Origin: Candidatus Bathyarchaeota archaeon
GTDB lineage: Archaea; Thermoproteota; Bathyarchaeia; Bathyarchaeales; Bathycorpusculaceae
NCBI GenBank assembly: GCA_003601605.1
Contig: PIXZ01000012.1
Location: 1 to 36,597 of the forward strand
Direction of reading: 5' to 3'
DNA: 36,597 nt
Shown: positions 26,981 to 35,803 of the stretch, piece after piece
How positions within the stretch are numbered: position 1 is the first letter of the stretch
Layout: each line of letters starts with the position of its first letter
The notes under the pieces: model-generated
Told to the model about the DNA's origin: nothing
Seen by the model: only the letters and a program-made list of their open reading frames with translations
Databases searched by the model: none
Position numbers and translations under genes: made by a program

Positions 26981-27435
26981 CAGCGTTTCCTCCAAAGCTC
27001 ATGAGCCTTTAAGTAGCGTTCAAGGTCTCCAACAGATTCGAATCTTCCGCTGCTGGCCATTTTGTACAGCTTGCGATAAGTGGTTTCAGTAATTGTCCTA
27101 CTGGCCTTTAGTTCACGGAGCTTCTTTCTTAAAGCCCGAATTTTTTTCATCCAAGCTTCTTTTTTGGGGAGTCTTGCTCCTCGAGAACCGCTTCTGCTGC
27201 CGTGTCCACGTCTCTTTCCCTTCCTTTTCTTTTCCTTTAAAACTCTGGCTCGAGCTCGGCTTACTCCCTTCTCTGGCAATGGTTTAATAACGCCTTCGTG
27301 TATGAGTTTCCGAATTTCCTCTCGTGTTATGGCTGCTTCTACATCATCTATTCTTTCTGGATTTATCCAAACCCTGTTTTGTCCCACTTTCAATATTTGG
27401 GCTGCAAGACGTCGTTGACTTTTGAGACCGGTCAT
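26980..27435 (-). CDS. rpl19e: Ribosomal protein eL19
   Basis: [42 protein letters not shown]. Confidence 0.97.
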   Translation of the reverse strand: MTGLKSQRRLAAQILKVGQNRVWINPERIDDVEAAITREEIRKLIHEGVIKPLPEKGVSRARARVLKEKKRKGKRRGHGSRSGSRGARLPKKEAWMKKIRALRKKLRELKASRTITETTYRKLYKMASSGRFESVGDLERYLKAHELWRKR

Positions 27436-27998
27436 TCTTTTTCAGCCTCTTTCTTTGTTTTTGCTTTTCTTTTTTGTCTACGTTTGCGTTTCGGCTTCGG
27501 CTTTTTCTTTTCTTCCTTTTCCTCGGCTTCCTCTTTCTTTTCGAGTTCTTCCTTTTTTTCTTCCTCTTCTACAAGCCTCTTCTCTTCTTCAATTGCTTCC
27601 TTGGCTTCTTTCAAATTCAAAATCTTTATCTTCTTTTTTCTCGCTTCAACAAGAATTCTCGCCCGCTTCCTTTTACCCACAGTATGTGCAATTCGTATGG
27701 CCTGAGTTTTCGGGTTGACTCCTCTAAGTTCACTTAAACTGTGCACGAGAACTTCTTCATAACCTGAAGGGTGAAGTCCCCTAGCAACCTTCGGGCCTCT
27801 ATAACCTACACTTACGGTGGCTGGCCATCCCTTGATCTTTCTCCGCATTTTGTTGTCTATTCCACGGGGCCTGCGCCAGTTCTCTTTAAGACGTTTATAT
27901 CTCCAGCTTTCTTGTCTTACAAAATCTGGTTTTTTCGCTTTCACTCGTTTTCTAAGCTTCAGTGCTTTTTCCTTAGTCACAGCGTTTTGTTCCGTCAC
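27432..27998 (-). CDS. rpl32e: Ribosomal protein eL32 with long K/E-rich C-terminal tail
   Basis: FVRQESWRYKRLKENWRRPRGIDNKMRRKIKGWPATVSVGYRGPKVARGLHPSG...; tail [52 protein letters not shown]. Confidence 0.95.
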   Translation of the reverse strand: MTEQNAVTKEKALKLRKRVKAKKPDFVRQESWRYKRLKENWRRPRGIDNKMRRKIKGWPATVSVGYRGPKVARGLHPSGYEEVLVHSLSELRGVNPKTQAIRIAHTVGKRKRARILVEARKKKIKILNLKEAKEAIEEEKRLVEEEEKKEELEKKEEAEEKEEKKKPKPKRKRRQKRKAKTKKEAEKE

Positions 27999-28543
27999 TC
28001 TTCCATTCCCTCGCTTCTTTCGTATACGTAAATGCCGTCTAAGAAGACGCGGGGGTCTTTGTTTTTCACTTTTGTGGCTTGTTCTATGTTTGCTGCTGTT
28101 TGGCTTACGTCTTCCAAATTTATTCCTTGAATGATTATGTCTTCGCTTTGAACTTTGATTTTGACGTCTCCTATTATTTTGGCTTTTCTCGGGTTTCGTT
28201 CTCCCGTAAAGTTTTCGATTAAAACTTCTTTGTCTTTAACTTTTACTGAGATTGGAAAGTGAGAAAAGACTATTTTAAGCTTGTATGTGAATCCTTTTCT
28301 GACTCCTGTAATCATGTTTTGAATGTGGGAGTAAATTGTGCCTACAAGGGCTGCTTCTTTCTTGCGGGGCCATTCCGCCCATACCCGTATTGTTTTATCG
28401 TTTAGTTCAAGTTTTATTGGGGCGTAGGAAAAGTCGCGGGTTAAGGTTCCCTTGACGCCTTTAACTGTTACTTTCTTTCCTTCTAGAGTTACCTCTACGT
28501 CTTCGGGAATCTGAAGGGTTTTTGAGACTTCTACAGCCCGCAT
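27995..28543 (-). CDS. rpl6: Ribosomal protein uL6
   Basis: IPEDVEVTLEGKKVTVKGVKGTLTRDFSY...IQNMITGVRKGFTYKLKIVFSHFPISV. Confidence 0.97.
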   Translation of the reverse strand: MRAVEVSKTLQIPEDVEVTLEGKKVTVKGVKGTLTRDFSYAPIKLELNDKTIRVWAEWPRKKEAALVGTIYSHIQNMITGVRKGFTYKLKIVFSHFPISVKVKDKEVLIENFTGERNPRKAKIIGDVKIKVQSEDIIIQGINLEDVSQTAANIEQATKVKNKDPRVFLDGIYVYERSEGMEE

Positions 28544-28556
28544 TTGAAATCATCCT

Positions 28557-28961
28557 CTAGTAAACGAAGGCTAATAGTCTTCCTCCCACACGTTTTTCCT
28601 TTGCATCTCTATGTGATTGCACTCCGTTTGGTGTTGAAATTATTAATATTCCTACCTCTCTTGATGGGAGAAATTTTTTCTCCCATTCTTCAATTTTTTC
28701 AAATTTAACGGAAAAATGCGGTTTTATCGCTCCACACTTGTTTATTCTTCCCAAAAGTTGAACCTTAAACTTTCCAGAACGTCCATCATCTATAAACTCA
28801 AACTCTCCAATGTAGCCGTTTAACTGCATTATCCTCAGAACTTTTCCTAAAAGTTTGGAGGCTGGGCTAATCACGCATTCGCGCTTGTTTCGCATCTCGT
28901 TGTTCATGATTGTTGTTAAACCATTAGCTATGGTATCCATCAGCGCTTCCTCGTTACTCAT
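28557..28961 (-). CDS. rps8: Ribosomal protein uS8
   Basis: [55 protein letters not shown]; start corrected. Confidence 0.96.
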   Translation of the reverse strand: MSNEEALMDTIANGLTTIMNNEMRNKRECVISPASKLLGKVLRIMQLNGYIGEFEFIDDGRSGKFKVQLLGRINKCGAIKPHFSVKFEKIEEWEKKFLPSREVGILIISTPNGVQSHRDAKEKRVGGRLLAFVY

Positions 28962-29118
28962 ATTTTTTAAACCCAAGTTTTTTGGCTACTTCCCTAAAAC
29001 AATGTCTACATAAATATAAATTGTAACGTCGAATAACTGGCCCATACGACCCGCATCTACTGCATGGTCTCGCTCCTTTTCCATATTTTCTTTCTTTCTT
29101 AGGTTTCTGTTTACCCAT
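28954..29118 (-). CDS. rps14: Ribosomal protein uS14 (zinc form)
   Basis: [54 protein letters not shown] (CxxC...CxxC); start corrected. Confidence 0.96.
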   Translation of the reverse strand: MGKQKPKKERKYGKGARPCSRCGSYGPVIRRYNLYLCRHCFREVAKKLGFKKYE

Positions 29119-29134
29119 ATGCGCATCTCCTCCT

Positions 29135-29674
29135 CTATACGACTTCAACTCCTAAAGCTTCCTTAACGAAAACCATGGCTTCTTCAGGTGTTAAAAGGTG
29201 TTTGGAGCCGATTTTTGTTTTTTCTATTCTCCGTTTTTTAACACGGTATCCGGGGCGACTTAGAGAAACACAAATGTCCATGCCGAAAATTCCTATTTCC
29301 GGGTCATATCTAACTCCGGGGATTTCTATGTGTTCTTTTATGCCGAAGGAAAAGTTGCCGCGTTCATCGAAGCATTCTTTGGAAATTTTGTTGTCCACTA
29401 CGGGTAAAACTTTCTTTAAAAATTCTATGGCTTTTTGTTTTCTTAAGGTTACCATACAAGCGATGGGTTCTCCCTTTCTGATACCGAAATCCCTTATGGT
29501 TTTCTTAGCTTTTCTTTTACATGGATTCTGCCCTGCCAACTCCTTTAAAACTTTAGCGGCTTTTTCCAGCGGTTCGCCAGATTTTCCGATGCTCATGTTG
29601 ACCACTACTTTTTCGATTCTGGGTTTAAGCATTGGCTGTTGTTCCCAAGCTTTGAGTATTTCTTCTTCAGCCAT
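29135..29674 (-). CDS. rpl5: Ribosomal protein uL5
   Basis: [61 protein letters not shown]. Confidence 0.97.
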   Translation of the reverse strand: MAEEEILKAWEQQPMLKPRIEKVVVNMSIGKSGEPLEKAAKVLKELAGQNPCKRKAKKTIRDFGIRKGEPIACMVTLRKQKAIEFLKKVLPVVDNKISKECFDERGNFSFGIKEHIEIPGVRYDPEIGIFGMDICVSLSRPGYRVKKRRIEKTKIGSKHLLTPEEAMVFVKEALGVEVV

Positions 29675-29675
29675 T

Positions 29676-30434
29676 TTATGACGCCTCAGGTAGGGTTATG
29701 AGCGGTTTGTCTTCGCCTATGGCAAAAACAAAGTTTAAGACCGTTTGGTAAGTGTTGCCTTTCTCGTCCTCGATTTTTACCAAAGTGTGTCTGCGTTTCT
29801 TTCCTTCAGCTTTTTCAATCTCAACGATTTTTCCGTAATTGCCAATGTTTTTTCCGCCAGTAATTATGGCAAAGTTGCCTTCTTTCATTTTAACGTGTTC
29901 TAGAATTTCTCTTTCGGGTAGACTTATTTTTAAAGTGTCAAATGTTTTGTAAACATTCCCTTGAGAAGTTTCCGATTCAGATGTTTTAATAAGTATGTTT
30001 GAACCGTCGTGAAGGTTAAGTTGTATATGCCCATTTTTTACAACAGTCTTATTTTCAATTCTGCAAAGCTTAAATTTCGCCTCTTCCTGGTTGATGGGGT
30101 GCAGAATTAAACCTTTCTTAGATGGTAAAATGCGGAAGCACTTATCAACGTCCGTTATGGAAAGAACATCCATCAAACCTACGGGAAAGTCGTCTTCCCA
30201 CCGAATTTTTCCATCAACGTAAACTTTTCCACTAGAAACTATAGCCTTAGACTCCTTTCTTGTACGTGCAAACTCAAGAATTTCTCGTAAAATTATAGCT
30301 AAAGGCAAACAGTTGTCTAAAGAATGAGGCCCTGGAGATGGCCTAACAGTCCATACAAATTCTTTTCGGTGGATTGGCCATGAACGTGGTGCAGGTTTGC
30401 GCTTTAAACCTGTGGATGCTCCTTTTTTACCCAA
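29676..30434 (-). CDS. rps4e: Ribosomal protein eS4
   Basis: RPSPGPHSLDNCLPLAIILREILEFARTRKESKAIVSSGKVYVDGKIRWEDDFPVGLMDVLSI. Confidence 0.97.
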   Translation of the reverse strand: MGKKGASTGLKRKPAPRSWPIHRKEFVWTVRPSPGPHSLDNCLPLAIILREILEFARTRKESKAIVSSGKVYVDGKIRWEDDFPVGLMDVLSITDVDKCFRILPSKKGLILHPINQEEAKFKLCRIENKTVVKNGHIQLNLHDGSNILIKTSESETSQGNVYKTFDTLKISLPEREILEHVKMKEGNFAIITGGKNIGNYGKIVEIEKAEGKKRRHTLVKIEDEKGNTYQTVLNFVFAIGEDKPLITLPEAS

Positions 30435-30436
30435 AT

Positions 30437-31060
30437 TTAGGTTCCTCCTTTACTCTTAGTTTTTCTTGTAGTTCTCTTTTTTGTCGTGCGTTTTCTTTTC
30501 TTAGGCTTTTTCTCCTTTTCTTTTTCTGTTTCCTTTTTTGCTTTTTTCGCTCTTGGTTTTTTGACTGGAGCTTTCTTTCTTCTTTTAGGCTTTTCTTCTA
30601 CAAGCTTTTCTTCAGCAACTTCTTCTTTTACTTCTAAAACCTTCTTTGGAGTTTTCTCCACGATTTTCTCTCTTTTAAGACGCTCTGACCTCTTTCTTTC
30701 CAAGACTTTTTTACGCCATTTATCGTCCAAATTCAATTTTGTAATCATAACTTTTGATGGGTGTATGGACGCAAATATTGTTGTTCCGTCAACCTTCTCT
30801 CTTGTTAATCCTTCAACATAGATTCTATAATTCTTTCTATCTACTCGCGTTATTTTTCCTTCAAATCCTTTGTGGTCTCCCCTCATTACGCGCACTGTGT
30901 CACCGCTTCTAACTGGAAGACTTCTGACGCCGTGGGATGCTTTCAGTTCTGGCGAGAGGGGTGCAGCCATAAGTTTGTAGCGTATATGGTCTGGGGCTTG
31001 ATACAGCCTTTTCCTCTGTTTTGAAGGTTTGGTTGCAGGTTTTAATGCTTGCATTTTCAC
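30437..31060 (-). CDS. rpl24: Ribosomal protein uL24 with long lysine-rich C-terminal extension
   Basis: VRSLPVRSGDTVRVMRGDHKGFEGKITRVDRKNYRIYVEGLTREKVDGTTIFASIHPSKVMITKLNLDDKWRK; then low-complexity K/E/R tail. Confidence 0.95.
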   Translation of the reverse strand: MKMQALKPATKPSKQRKRLYQAPDHIRYKLMAAPLSPELKASHGVRSLPVRSGDTVRVMRGDHKGFEGKITRVDRKNYRIYVEGLTREKVDGTTIFASIHPSKVMITKLNLDDKWRKKVLERKRSERLKREKIVEKTPKKVLEVKEEVAEEKLVEEKPKRRKKAPVKKPRAKKAKKETEKEKEKKPKKRKRTTKKRTTRKTKSKGGT

Positions 31061-31065
31061 TCATC

Positions 31066-31506
31066 TCATATTATTATGCTGGCGGCACTTGCTATTCTAG
31101 GCCATCTTTCAGCAGCTTCTTTCGCTACTGGCCCGCGGATTTCTGAACCTTTCATTTCACCGTCAGGGGTTATTATCACCGCCGCATTATCTTCGAATTG
31201 AACCCATATGCCTTCGGCTCTCCTGTAGGGTTTTCTTTGCCTCACGATAACTGCTTGGAAGATTTTCTTTCTCATGTCTGGCGACCCGTGCCTAACAGAA
31301 ACTATTATTCTGTCGCCTACAGCAGCGGAGGGATAGCGTCGCAATCCTCCCTTGTAACCCATAACCTGAATTAGCCGTAGTTCTCTGGCTCCGGTGTTGT
31401 CGGCGCATTTTAGAAGAGCACCTGTTGGCAGTCCTCTTGAAATTTTAGGTCCGTGTCCAAGCATCCCTCTAGCGATTAGGGCTCTTTGTTTTGCTCTTGC
31501 CGCCAT
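31066..31506 (-). CDS. rpl14: Ribosomal protein uL14
   Basis: [60 protein letters not shown]; start corrected. Confidence 0.97.
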   Translation of the reverse strand: MAARAKQRALIARGMLGHGPKISRGLPTGALLKCADNTGARELRLIQVMGYKGGLRRYPSAAVGDRIIVSVRHGSPDMRKKIFQAVIVRQRKPYRRAEGIWVQFEDNAAVIITPDGEMKGSEIRGPVAKEAAERWPRIASAASIII

Positions 31507-31507
31507 T

Positions 31508-31831
31508 TCACTTTTCCTCCAGTTTTTCAACTACGACGAATGATACTGTTTTGCTTATGGGGCGGCATTCAGCTATTCTTACGCGTTCTCCTTCTTTTGC
31601 GTTTATGCATGGAGGATTGTGGGAAGGTATACGGCTTTGTCTTCTTTCGTATCTCATAAATTTTGGAACATAATATAGGTATTCACGTTTCACTATTACC
31701 GTTTTATCCATTTTTGCACTTACAACAACTCCCTCTAACACGCGGCCTCTTACGGGTAAGTCTCCGTGGAATGGACAGTTTCTGTCTGTGCATGTTTTCT
31801 TTGGTTTCTTAAAAGTTAGAGACATTACCAA
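31508..31831 (-). CDS. rps17: Ribosomal protein uS17
   Basis: [63 protein letters not shown]. Confidence 0.97.
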   Translation of the reverse strand: MVMSLTFKKPKKTCTDRNCPFHGDLPVRGRVLEGVVVSAKMDKTVIVKREYLYYVPKFMRYERRQSRIPSHNPPCINAKEGERVRIAECRPISKTVSFVVVEKLEEK

Positions 31832-32106
31832 AGCCTCCTAACACGTTTTTTAAGGCGGTCTTCTGGTCTTCCTACGAGAAGTTTACCGTCGATTTCAACG
31901 ATTGTTCCGTCAGGGAATTTGAAGTGAAAAATGGCAGTGTCCTTTACAATTGTTTTTCTTTTCCCTTCATGTTCCAGTATGAAAGTGTTACGAGTTTCAT
32001 CTATTACTTTTCCAGCTATTCCAACATAACCAGAATGGATACTTTTCGCAACTTTTGCTTCTGTTCCTATAAATTCATAGCGAATTATGTTTGGTGTGAC
32101 TTTCAT
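31825..32106 (-). CDS. rnp1: Ribonuclease P protein component 1 (Rpp29/Pop4)
   Basis: IIRYEFIGTEAKVAKSIHSGYVGIAGKVIDETRNTFILEHEGKRKTIVKDTAIFHFKFPDGTIVEIDGKLLVGRPEDRLKKR. Confidence 0.95.
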   Translation of the reverse strand: MKVTPNIIRYEFIGTEAKVAKSIHSGYVGIAGKVIDETRNTFILEHEGKRKTIVKDTAIFHFKFPDGTIVEIDGKLLVGRPEDRLKKRVRRLW

Positions 32107-32342
32107 TTCCTTTTCTTCTCCTTTTGCTTCTGTTTTTCTGGTTTGGTTTTTTGTTCGTTTTCGATTGTAAGTATGCGTGCAATGGTTTTTCGGAGCTGTC
32201 TTATTCTCGCAGGGTTTTCTATGGTGCCGCCTGCTTTAATCATGGTTTTCAGTCTGAGAAGCTCGGTTTTTAGTTCTGCAATTTTTTTGTTTCGTTCTTC
32301 GGAGGACATTTCGCGAATTTCTTTTATTCTAAGTATCGGCAT
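32103..32342 (-). CDS. rpl29: Ribosomal protein uL29
   Basis: MPILRIKEIREMSSEERNKKIAELKTELLRLKTMIKAGGTIENPARIRQLRKTIARILT; start corrected. Confidence 0.95.
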   Translation of the reverse strand: MPILRIKEIREMSSEERNKKIAELKTELLRLKTMIKAGGTIENPARIRQLRKTIARILTIENEQKTKPEKQKQKEKKRK

Positions 32343-32343
32343 T

Positions 32344-33036
32344 TTATTCTGTTTCCTCCTTTTCTTCGCTAGTGGTTTCAACTGTCTCTTCGGTTGTTGC
32401 TTCTGCGACTGCTTTTTCCTCTGTTGTTTCTTCCTGTGGTGGACTTTCCACTATCTGGATTTTGTCTGGAAAAACCGCGTCGGGAGGCATTATCCTAACT
32501 TTCACACCAAATATGCCTGGTTTAAGTTGCACGTGGACTTCAGCCTTCCGCATGTATTTAAGGGCTGGTTCTCCACATTTTGGCAAGTATCCAGCTCGGA
32601 ACTTTTCGTATCTTGCTCTTTCGGTTCGCAGTTTACCGCTTATGATGATTTCTACGCCTAAGGCTCCCGCTTCCATCACCTGATTTAGCGCCCAAAATCC
32701 GGCTCGTCTGAAGTGTATGCCTCTTTGGAGGGCTGAGGCAATGCGGGAAGCGACAACATGAGCGTTTAGTTCTGGGATTTCTATTTCTGAAACTGAAATT
32801 TGAGGGTTTGAGACTCCGAATTTTTCTTCCAAAAGGCTTGCAAGTTCTCTTATGGTTTCTCCGCCGCGTCCTATCACTATTCCTGGACGCATGGCGTATA
32901 TGACTATGTGGGTTCCTAGGGGGGTTTTAGAAATGTTTACTCCGCCATAGCCTGCTCTTTCCAGTTTTTTCTGCAAAAATTCGTCGATTTCTGTTTTTTT
33001 AATAGATTCTGATATAAAGTGTTTAACGACAGCCAT
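32344..33036 (-). CDS. rps3: Ribosomal protein uS3 with E/T-rich C-terminal tail
   Basis: RPGIVIGRGGETIRELASLLEEKFGVSNPQISVSEIEIPELNAHVVASRIASALQRGIHFRRA. Confidence 0.97.
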   Translation of the reverse strand: MAVVKHFISESIKKTEIDEFLQKKLERAGYGGVNISKTPLGTHIVIYAMRPGIVIGRGGETIRELASLLEEKFGVSNPQISVSEIEIPELNAHVVASRIASALQRGIHFRRAGFWALNQVMEAGALGVEIIISGKLRTERARYEKFRAGYLPKCGEPALKYMRKAEVHVQLKPGIFGVKVRIMPPDAVFPDKIQIVESPPQEETTEEKAVAEATTEETVETTSEEKEETE

Positions 33037-33037
33037 T

Positions 33038-33529
33038 TTAGGTTTCCTCTCCTGTTTCTAGGGGCTTTTCTTCTAGGGCTAGTTCAATGTGGGTTAGGGT
33101 TTCGAATTCTGGGGAGCTTCTTCCAAAAGCTCTCGGAGTGTAACGTTTAATTTTCATTCCAGGGTATGCGGCTGCGTGGATAATGCGGAGTCTGTCAGTG
33201 TCTAATCCTTTGTATTCAGCGTTGGCTTCCGCCCCTTCAAGGGCTTTTAGAATTTGTTTTGCTGCTTTCACGGGGTATCTGCCAGCATAAGCCTTTTCCA
33301 GTCCGTGGCGGTGTCCAGCCTTCTTTTTGAATCTTGTGAAGGGTACCGCCCTTTTTTTGGCTATGACTTCGCGGAGATATTTTTTGGCTTGAATAAGCAT
33401 CATGCCCTTAATTGTTTTGCATATTTCACGGGCAGATTTATGGGATACTCTAACCTCTCGTGCGCTTGCCTTGACTGTTTTTTCAGGGTCTAATTCTTCT
33501 TCTGTTATGGAGTATCCCCATTTTGGCAC
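33038..33529 (-). CDS. rpl22: Ribosomal protein uL22
   Basis: ASAREVRVSHKSAREICKTIKGMMLIQAKKYLREVIAKKRAVPFTRFKKKAGHRHGLEKAYAGRYPVKAAKQILKAL; GTG start. Confidence 0.96.
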   Translation of the reverse strand: MPKWGYSITEEELDPEKTVKASAREVRVSHKSAREICKTIKGMMLIQAKKYLREVIAKKRAVPFTRFKKKAGHRHGLEKAYAGRYPVKAAKQILKALEGAEANAEYKGLDTDRLRIIHAAAYPGMKIKRYTPRAFGRSSPEFETLTHIELALEEKPLETGEET

Positions 33530-33570
33530 TTTATAGTCTCTCCAAACTGTGCAATTGAACAGCGTTATGG

Positions 33571-33579
33571 CTATTTATA
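33571..33579 (-). promoter_or_regulatory. Candidate archaeal TATA box of the ribosomal protein operon
   Basis: - strand GGAAAACCATATAAATAG about 42 nt upstream of the uL22 GTG, with a purine-rich BRE-like stretch before it. Confidence 0.5.
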
Positions 33580-33751
33580 TGGTTTTCCATTAAAGAAAAT
33601 GTTTTCTGGGCTATTTTCTAGTCTTTGGTGTAAGAGAGAGTAAAATACGGTGTTGAAGAACTGCAGTAATATTGCTGGAAACTTTGCGGTTTGTTGCGAT
33701 GTATTTATGTTTAACTTTAAGCTGAGTATTCGCGGTTAAGGTGAGTTCAGA

Positions 33752-34816
33752 TTGGTTAAAAATGAGCATATAACAATGTTGCATGGTGCCGGTGGGACGG
33801 TTATGCACGATTTAGTAAAGAATTACATTGTAAAATACTTCGGCGACGCAAGCAACATCGACGTTCCGCTAAAGGCTTTGGACGACGCAGCTGTTATTGG
33901 CGACATAGTGCTGAAAAGTGACTCTCACGCTGTCAAGCCCGTATTCTTTCCAGGCGGAGACATTGGGCGTTTAGCTGTTTCTGGAACAGTTAACGACATC
34001 GCGGTTTTGGGTGCTGAGCCTTATGCTTTGACATGTGGTTTTGTTTTGGAGGAAGGGTTAGCCATAGCTGATTTTGAAAAGATTTTGGCTAGTATGCAAC
34101 AAACATGCAAGGAAGCTGGCGTAAGCATAATTACAGGCGACACTAAAGTTGTGGAGCGAGGCAGTCTCGGCGGTTGTGTGGTAAATGTTTCTGGGGTTGG
34201 CAGAAGAACTGCAGCTTTGGAGAAAAACCTTCAGGTTGTAAGGCAGTTTAGAAACGACTTTAAGGAGCGCTGGATTCTTGACTCAAACCTCAAGGCTGGG
34301 GATAAAATATTAGTTTCTGGAACAATCGGCGACCACGGCTTGGCAGTCTTATCCGCACAAGAAGGTCTAAGCTTCGGAAGCGAAATAATATCGGATGTAA
34401 AACCCTTGAATCATCTAGTTCAACGTTTGCTTGGTGAGGCTGGCGGCATAGTTGCTATGAAAGACCCTACCCGCGGCGGTGTTGCAGACGCCCTTAACGA
34501 GTTTAGCGAAAAATCGAAGGTGGGCATACTGGTGTATGAGAATAAAATTCCAGTAAGGGAAGATGTGCGGGCAGCATGTGAAATGTTGGGTTTAGACCCG
34601 CTGGAAGTGGGCAACGAGGGAAAACTGTTGATAGGTGTTGTTAAAGAGAAGGCTGAAGAGGTGTTAGAGCTTTTAAGAACAACAGAAGAGGGACGCGAAG
34701 CAGAAATTATAGGAGAAGCAACAGCGGAGTTTAGTGGAGTTGCTATGCAGACGGTTGTTGGCGGAAAAAGAATAATCGCTAGACCTGTGGGAGACCCTGT
34801 TCCAAGAATATGCTGA
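33752..34816 (+). CDS. hypE: Hydrogenase maturation protein HypE
   Basis: LHGAGGTVMHDLV, DDAAVIGDIVLKSDSHAV, GRLAVSGTVNDIAVLGAEP, ends GDPVPRIC* (C-terminal Cys needed for cyano-ligand synthesis). TTG start. Confidence 0.96.
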   Translation: MVKNEHITMLHGAGGTVMHDLVKNYIVKYFGDASNIDVPLKALDDAAVIGDIVLKSDSHAVKPVFFPGGDIGRLAVSGTVNDIAVLGAEPYALTCGFVLEEGLAIADFEKILASMQQTCKEAGVSIITGDTKVVERGSLGGCVVNVSGVGRRTAALEKNLQVVRQFRNDFKERWILDSNLKAGDKILVSGTIGDHGLAVLSAQEGLSFGSEIISDVKPLNHLVQRLLGEAGGIVAMKDPTRGGVADALNEFSEKSKVGILVYENKIPVREDVRAACEMLGLDPLEVGNEGKLLIGVVKEKAEEVLELLRTTEEGREAEIIGEATAEFSGVAMQTVVGGKRIIARPVGDPVPRIC

Positions 34817-35032
34817 CTATTTTTTGGAATTTCCCCACAAGTCTGAAACTTTCCCAGCTTTGACAAGTTTCCATTTGCCAAAAAAGTCTTTTTTATAAAA
34901 ATGGTATAAACCGCAACGGGTACACTGCATCACCCGTCTACCTTTAGCCAAGTCTAGCTCAAACAGCTCTAAAGGCGAACCACAATCAATACATTTTTTA
35001 CCACCATATTTTTTGTCAGTCCCTTTACTCAT
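34817..35032 (-). CDS. Small zinc-ribbon protein
   Basis: KKCIDCGSPLELFELDLAKGRRVMQCTRCGLYHFYKKDFFGKWKLVKAGK: CxxC...CxxC. Confidence 0.75.
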   Translation of the reverse strand: MSKGTDKKYGGKKCIDCGSPLELFELDLAKGRRVMQCTRCGLYHFYKKDFFGKWKLVKAGKVSDLWGNSKK

Positions 35033-35122
35033 TCTAATGTACTCCTATACCTAAAGAATACTAGATTATCATGTTTAAAATTTACCTAGCTCTGCTTAAA
35101 ATCAGATAAAAATGAGGGATTG

Positions 35123-35737
35123 TTAAGGTGGCGGTTGCGGCGCAGCTGGTGCTACTTGTTGTTGAGCTTCGGTTTTGATTGAGAAGAAACCTACTGCTAT
35201 TAATATCCATGCAATCCAGATGAGTATGAAGCCGACGGCTATTATGGTTAAGACAGCGCCTATAAGCCATATCAGTCCTGCGGTATCAAATATTTTTTCT
35301 CCAGATTTTATGGCAAGGGTAGACAATGATTTTCTAAAGAATACAGCGGAAATTATCATAAATATGAAAAGCGCAACAAAAGCGATAATAACACTTCCAA
35401 CAACACTCCAAAGATTATTCAAATCCATAAAGTATGCTTGAATGGCCGTCGGATCAGTCCAGTCTAGGCCTGTAAGAAAAACCGTAATAACCATCACGAA
35501 TAGTACTGCTATGAAAACTACTCCGCCAACTATGAACGTGATTACCCCGTAGAGAGCGTTGTTAAAGATTCCTTCTTCTTTGTAGTAATCTGCTAGTCCT
35601 TTCAAAGCTATTAGTGAAAGTATTATGCCAACGAGAGTTAATACAAGCGCATATCCTGTTCCGAAGGAACCTAAAAAGCCAATGACCATTAGTATAGCTC
35701 CTACACCACCTAACGTTTTACTGGATTCTAAAGTCAT
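35123..35737 (-). CDS. DUF996-like multi-TM membrane protein with Pro/Ala/Gln-rich C-terminus
   Basis: SSKTLGGVGAILMVIGFLGSFGTGYALVLTLVGIILSLIALKGLADYYKEEGIFNNALYGVI...EAQQQVAPAAPQPPP. Confidence 0.8.
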   Translation of the reverse strand: MTLESSKTLGGVGAILMVIGFLGSFGTGYALVLTLVGIILSLIALKGLADYYKEEGIFNNALYGVITFIVGGVVFIAVLFVMVITVFLTGLDWTDPTAIQAYFMDLNNLWSVVGSVIIAFVALFIFMIISAVFFRKSLSTLAIKSGEKIFDTAGLIWLIGAVLTIIAVGFILIWIAWILIAVGFFSIKTEAQQQVAPAAPQPPP

Positions 35738-35803
35738 ATGATAAAACCTCTTGAAACAGCGTTTGTTCCTTTTTAAATAAAAGCTTTGCTACAAATTTTT
35801 ACG

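Noticed and set aside
27298-27737. Several Ser/Phe-rich + strand ORFs (also 30486..30821)
   Set aside because: Complement of the K/E-rich tails of eL32 and uL24; low-complexity artefacts.
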